From JAFGBI01 sp964480725 (GTDB lineage: Bacteria > Myxococcota_A > Polyangia > Polyangiales > Polyangiaceae), in the NCBI GenBank assembly GCA_964480725.1, contig CAYZQO010000007.1:1-64000 (forward strand): DNA of 64,000 nt, given 5' to 3'. A program made the translations under genes and the position numbers. The notes under the pieces are model-generated. The model saw only the letters and a program-made list of their open reading frames with translations. It ran no database searches and was not told the DNA's origin. Positions 60,807 to 64,000 of the stretch are shown here, in pieces; the stretch's first letter is position 1, and each line of letters begins with the position of its first letter.

Positions 60807-62597
60807 ATGGCGAACCCGATCCCGCTGTCCCGCGGCGCCTCGCTGGCACCCGATCCCCACTCCGAGCGCGCTCCGCTTGCCGGGCCGCTCCCGATGCCCC
60901 GCGCGCTCCCTGCCAGGCTGCTCGCCGCCGCGGCGGCGGTGGCGTTGTGCTCCGCCGCACCCGCCGCCCTAGCCGATCGCTCACCGATCGGCGGCCGCAC
61001 CGCGACGATGGGCGGGGCCGGGGTGGCCGCTGGCAACGACTCCGCCCTCCCCTACCTGAACCCGGCCGGCCTCGCGGGCGTGCCCGGCGACGTCTTCGCC
61101 GTGTCCGCGAGCGTCTACGGCTACCGCCACCTCGTCATCGAGGACCTCCTCGCGCCCGCCGGGCTCAACAGCGCCTTCGGGCTGCCAGAGGTGACCCGGG
61201 ACGAGAGCGTCTCCGACTCCTTCGTCGATCTGCCGAGCTCGGTGATGTACTTCCGGCACCTCGGACCGGAGGGAGCGCCGGTGAGGGGCAAGGTCGGGAT
61301 CGCGATGGTCATCCCCGAGACGACTCGACTCGAACTCGTGAGCCAGTACGACGCCAGGCTCCCCGCAGTGAACGGCCGCTACACAACGTCGCTCGGACGC
61401 TCGCGGGAGCGCACGGGTTACTACGTGGGTCCGTCCCTGGCCGCCGCCTTCGGCGACCGCCTGCGCCTGGGCCTCTCGGTCTTCGCCTATTACGTGCGTC
61501 TTTCCGACGTGCTGGTTTCCTCGTCCCAGATCTCGACGCTCGGCGGCCTTCTCGTCAGTGGCTCCGAGGAGAGCGTCAGCGCGATCGGGGACTCCGTCGG
61601 GCTGCTGCCCGTGGTCGGACTCCAGTCACGGCTCGTCTCGGATCTCTGGGCGGGGCTGGCCCTGGGCGCGCCCTCGACGCACCTTTCGGGGCGGCACGCC
61701 TACAACGGCCTCTTCGAGGGGACCGACAACGTCAGCGGGACGCAGGCGAGCCAACAGTCCAGCCTGGGCCCCTACGCGTCGGACGTGCCGTGGCGGCTAT
61801 CGCTCGGGCTCGCCTGGGACGATCGCGAGCGGCTCTCCGGCGCCCTGGACGTGACCTACACCGCCGCTCGAGCCGAATCGGTGCGTTCTCCGGAGGTGGT
61901 CCTGGTGACCGCACAGCGAGGCGGAGAGACACCGCGGGCCTACACGGTCTGGGATCCGTCGAATCGGGACGTCGAGCCCCTGCTGAACGTCGCCGCCGGG
62001 GTCGAGGCGGCAATGGGCACCGTGGTGTCCCTCCGCGCGGGCGCCTTCACCGACTTCGCCGACGCGCCCAAGCTCCAGCCGGTCGAGGCATCCGGCGAGC
62101 AACTCCGCATCGACCGCCTCGGCGGCACACTGGGCCTGGGCCTACGCCTGGGCTCCTTCGACTCGACCGTCGGCGTGGTGTACACGCACGGCACCGGCCA
62201 GTATGGCTCGCGGGACATGGTCAGCGACACGTCCGTCGCCGAGGGGTCGCGCGTCATTCCCACCGACGTGACGGAGCACGCGATCTACGTCGTGCTTTCC
62301 AGCGTCGTGACGGTCGAAGCCGCGCGACGCCAGATCGAGCAGACGCTCGGCATCGAGTACACGCCGGACCTCGGCGGGCCTGGCTCAAAGGGCGCCGCGC
62401 CCTATCGGCCGCCGCCGTGGGGGCCGATCGAGTACCAGCAGCGCTCCGACGCCATCCTGCCGCCGGGGCCGCCGACGGTGCCCCCGCCCGTCTCGCCGCC
62501 CGCGCCGCCGCTCGCGCCGCCGCGGCCCGCGGAGCCTGCGCCCGCGCCGCCGCTCCCCGAGCCCGCCACGCCCCCAGCGGCCGAGGTGGTGCCATGA
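60807..62597 (+). CDS. FadL-like outer-membrane barrel protein with Pro-rich tail
   Basis: 596 residues from ATG 60807; a later ATG (60894) gives the more usual signal peptide start MPRALPARLLAAAAAVALCS, cut after AALA. The mature N-terminus GRTATMGGAGVAAGNDSALP followed by YLNPAGLAG is the hallmark of the FadL/OmpP1-like family. Alternating strands follow throughout (VFAVSASVYGYRHL, RLRLGLSVFAYYVRL, LRLGSFDSTVGVVYTHG). The C-terminal 70 residues are almost only Pro and Ala, past the end of the barrel. It begins 10 bp after the Cys-rich lipoprotein. Possible hydrophobic-compound channel. Confidence 0.82.
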   Translation: MANPIPLSRGASLAPDPHSERAPLAGPLPMPRALPARLLAAAAAVALCSAAPAALADRSPIGGRTATMGGAGVAAGNDSALPYLNPAGLAGVPGDVFAVSASVYGYRHLVIEDLLAPAGLNSAFGLPEVTRDESVSDSFVDLPSSVMYFRHLGPEGAPVRGKVGIAMVIPETTRLELVSQYDARLPAVNGRYTTSLGRSRERTGYYVGPSLAAAFGDRLRLGLSVFAYYVRLSDVLVSSSQISTLGGLLVSGSEESVSAIGDSVGLLPVVGLQSRLVSDLWAGLALGAPSTHLSGRHAYNGLFEGTDNVSGTQASQQSSLGPYASDVPWRLSLGLAWDDRERLSGALDVTYTAARAESVRSPEVVLVTAQRGGETPRAYTVWDPSNRDVEPLLNVAAGVEAAMGTVVSLRAGAFTDFADAPKLQPVEASGEQLRIDRLGGTLGLGLRLGSFDSTVGVVYTHGTGQYGSRDMVSDTSVAEGSRVIPTDVTEHAIYVVLSSVVTVEAARRQIEQTLGIEYTPDLGGPGSKGAAPYRPPPWGPIEYQQRSDAILPPGPPTVPPPVSPPAPPLAPPRPAEPAPAPPLPEPATPPAAEVVP

Positions 62598-63433
62598 GGC
62601 AGTGCTTGCCCCTCGCTACGGTGCTGCTCGTCGTCGCCTGCACTCCCGACGAACTGGAGCACTCGACCACCTGCAGGACGACCGCCGACTGCCCGTACGG
62701 GCTTGTTTGCGGCGAGGGTGAGCGGTGTGAGCCGGAGCCCGTCGACGCCGCGGTCGGGCGCTTCGCCTGCATGCTCCACGAGCGGGAGGCGGACGTGCCC
62801 CCGCTCGAAGACGGCAACTTCTCGGACGTGGTGACGACCCTCGGCAACCTGCGCTACGCGTACATGGGAGTGGACTGCTGGGGGAACGAGGAGTACTTGC
62901 AGGTCGGGCTGAAGGGCATCAGCGATAGCATCGTGGGGCTGGTACTCCCTGGTCCCTTCGAGGCCGGGCAGCGGATCGAGTTCGAGCCCGCGCAGGGTGC
63001 CGGCGAGGCGCTGGCGCGGCTCATCGCCGTCATCGGCACGGAGATCGGGGCTCCCGAGTCACGCGTGGTCGCCCTGTCCGACGGCGGCTTCGTCAGTCTC
63101 CGGCGAGCGCCCGTGGTCGGGCAGCCCCTGAGCGGCTTCCTCCACCTCGACCTCGCCCCGACCCAGGGCGACGGGTTGCTGGTGGGCACGCCCTGCCCCC
63201 GAGGTATCGCCGACTGCGGCAACTGGAGCCCGCCCGACGCCTACGACCTCAACTGCATCGATCTGAGCGACGCCGGGGGCGGTCGCGTCTGCACCATGCC
63301 CTGCGACACCGACGCCGACTGCCTCGGCGCCGGCATCTGCGCAGAGATCTGCACCCAGCCCTGCACCCAGGACGCCGACTGCGTCGAGCCGCTGCACTGC
63401 CTCGAAGCGGGGGGCCGGCTCGGCTGCTTCTGA
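62594..63433 (+). CDS. Cys-rich lipoprotein, last gene of surface operon
   Basis: 279 residues from ATG 62594, which overlaps the barrel gene stop (ATGA). Signal peptide MRQCLPLATVLLVVAC with lipobox VVAC. The first part has a small Cys motif (TTCRTTADCPYGLVCGEGER). The middle is a beta-rich region with NLRYAYMGVDCWG and VGLVLPGPFEAGQRI. The end has a Cys pattern of disulfide-knot type (MPCDTDADCLGAGICAEICT then QPCTQDADC). Family unknown to me. Confidence 0.8.
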   Translation: MRQCLPLATVLLVVACTPDELEHSTTCRTTADCPYGLVCGEGERCEPEPVDAAVGRFACMLHEREADVPPLEDGNFSDVVTTLGNLRYAYMGVDCWGNEEYLQVGLKGISDSIVGLVLPGPFEAGQRIEFEPAQGAGEALARLIAVIGTEIGAPESRVVALSDGGFVSLRRAPVVGQPLSGFLHLDLAPTQGDGLLVGTPCPRGIADCGNWSPPDAYDLNCIDLSDAGGGRVCTMPCDTDADCLGAGICAEICTQPCTQDADCVEPLHCLEAGGRLGCF

Positions 63434-63539
63434 CGCGCCGCGCCCGACTGCTGGAGCGAGCACCTGCCCAATGGGGTCGATCCGCTACCCCGCAAGCGCT
63501 CCGGCGGAGAACCACGGAGGGGGGCCGTTCACCCGGGAT

Positions 63540-63568
63540 GGGCGAGCGCCACCGGTCGACGCTCGCCC
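63540..63568. terminator. Hairpin between convergent genes
   Basis: A perfect 9-bp stem GGGCGAGCG / CGCTCGCCC with an 11-nt loop lies about 106 bp after the plus-strand lipoprotein stop and 44 bp after the stop of the minus-strand gene. No U-tract. Confidence 0.5.
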
Positions 63569-63612
63569 TGGGGACCGCGGACCTAGCGGACCGCGGGTCT
63601 GAAGGGCACGCC

Positions 63613-64000
63613 TCAACTGCAGCCGCGATAGCAGCCGTAGGGGCCCTCGCCCCCGTAGCGGCAGACTCCATCCTCGCAGTAGTTGCAGCGCCCACAGTCG
63701 CAGTCCGTGCTGCAATCGCTCCCGATCCCTGACCCGCCACCGTCCACGTAGACATACTCCGTGCCCAACCCCCGCACGCCGTCGAAGAACCCAGAGGTGG
63801 TCTGGGTTGCCTCGGGATCCGGGCCGACGCCGTTGGTGAAGCACGACATCTGGCTGGTGCACGAGGTCGCCGCCTCGTGACACCGGAGGGTCCAATCCAG
63901 GGACGCGCTCACTTCCGCGGGGGTGGCCACCCGCGAGCAGGAGAAATCGTCCAAGGCATCACCGATGCAGTGGACGCCGAGCGCTGCCGCCAGGAAGGCC
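63613..64000 (-). CDS. Cys-rich protein (N-terminus cut by window edge)
   Basis: The open frame runs to the right edge without a stop. The visible 128 codons begin AFLAAALGVHCIGDALDDFS, which may be the end of a signal peptide. Twelve or more cysteines follow, among them CHEAATSCTSQMSC, a run CDCGRCNYCEDGVCRYGG and a final CYRGCS. It resembles the Cys-rich extracellular proteins of the operon just to its left but faces it. The start and any lipobox are outside the window. Confidence 0.7.
   Translation of the reverse strand, partial: AFLAAALGVHCIGDALDDFSCSRVATPAEVSASLDWTLRCHEAATSCTSQMSCFTNGVGPDPEATQTTSGFFDGVRGLGTEYVYVDGGGSGIGSDCSTDCDCGRCNYCEDGVCRYGGEGPYGCYRGCS

Overview
The window is a 64 kb stretch of very GC-rich (roughly 70 percent by eye), densely coded bacterial chromosome. 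It has strong third-position G/C, frequent GTG/TTG starts and many 4-bp ATGA/GTGA gene overlaps. The gene content points to a myxobacterium (Myxococcota, Polyangia-like). The signs are a mevalonate pathway with class II HMG-CoA reductase and type 2 IPP isomerase, a sigma-54 activator fused to FHA and GAF domains, an FHA-GGDEF protein, a fibro-slime-domain lipoprotein, thrombospondin type 3-OmpA lipoproteins, many TPR and Cys-rich lipoproteins, and a myxobacterial-type LexA box in front of lexA. No transposon, prophage, CRISPR array, tRNA or rRNA was recognised. One 100-N assembly gap (26770-26869) lies inside a coding tandem repeat.

Left part (1-16.6 kb). A truncated N6-adenine DNA methyltransferase stands divergent from a TPR protein. 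A minus-strand run follows: fni, a coiled-coil/GAF protein, a CheY-like regulator, trpF, trpB, trpA. Mevalonate/isoprenoid genes are scattered through 8.5-16 kb: fni, a polyprenyl diphosphate synthase, mevalonate kinase and mvaA. HMG-CoA synthase, phosphomevalonate kinase and diphosphomevalonate decarboxylase are not here. Lipoproteins and a glutathione S-transferase fill the rest.

Respiration and energy coupling (16.8-30.2 kb). A minus-strand complex I operon carries only nuoE-F-J-K-L-M-N. Its promoter has a perfect -35 and a perfect 18-bp palindrome near the start point. NuoL has an unusual C-terminal extension with a Ca-binding-like loop and a PKD-like look. Then come a zinc-ribbon/DUF4234 membrane protein with PMGAP repeats, a DUF2752 protein and an exbB-exbD-tonB operon.

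Regulation and envelope (30.2-47.6 kb). A cyclic-nucleotide-binding protein and lexA are followed by a lipoprotein/OmpA/outer-membrane set, then a DUF2085-UDG-trxB group and a two-gene membrane/cupredoxin-like pair. Next are a 6S RNA gene with its own promoter and terminator, a stand-alone PglZ-like alkaline-phosphatase-superfamily protein, and a 54-residue membrane protein whose ribosome binding site is buried in a hairpin. The FHA-GAF-sigma-54 activator, a lipoprotein and signal peptidase I complete this part.

Right part (48-64 kb). An FHA-GGDEF protein, a PfkB kinase and a fibro-slime lipoprotein lead to a tightly overlapping five-gene oligopeptide-type ABC transporter operon. A plus-strand operon follows with three Cys-containing lipoproteins and a FadL-like barrel protein, and a truncated Cys-rich secreted protein enters from the right edge.

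Two related intergenic elements (16644-16803 and 42433-42536) share inverted CTAGAGC/GCTCTAG ends and a GCGGCAATC hairpin. Each supplies the TAG stop codon of the gene before it.
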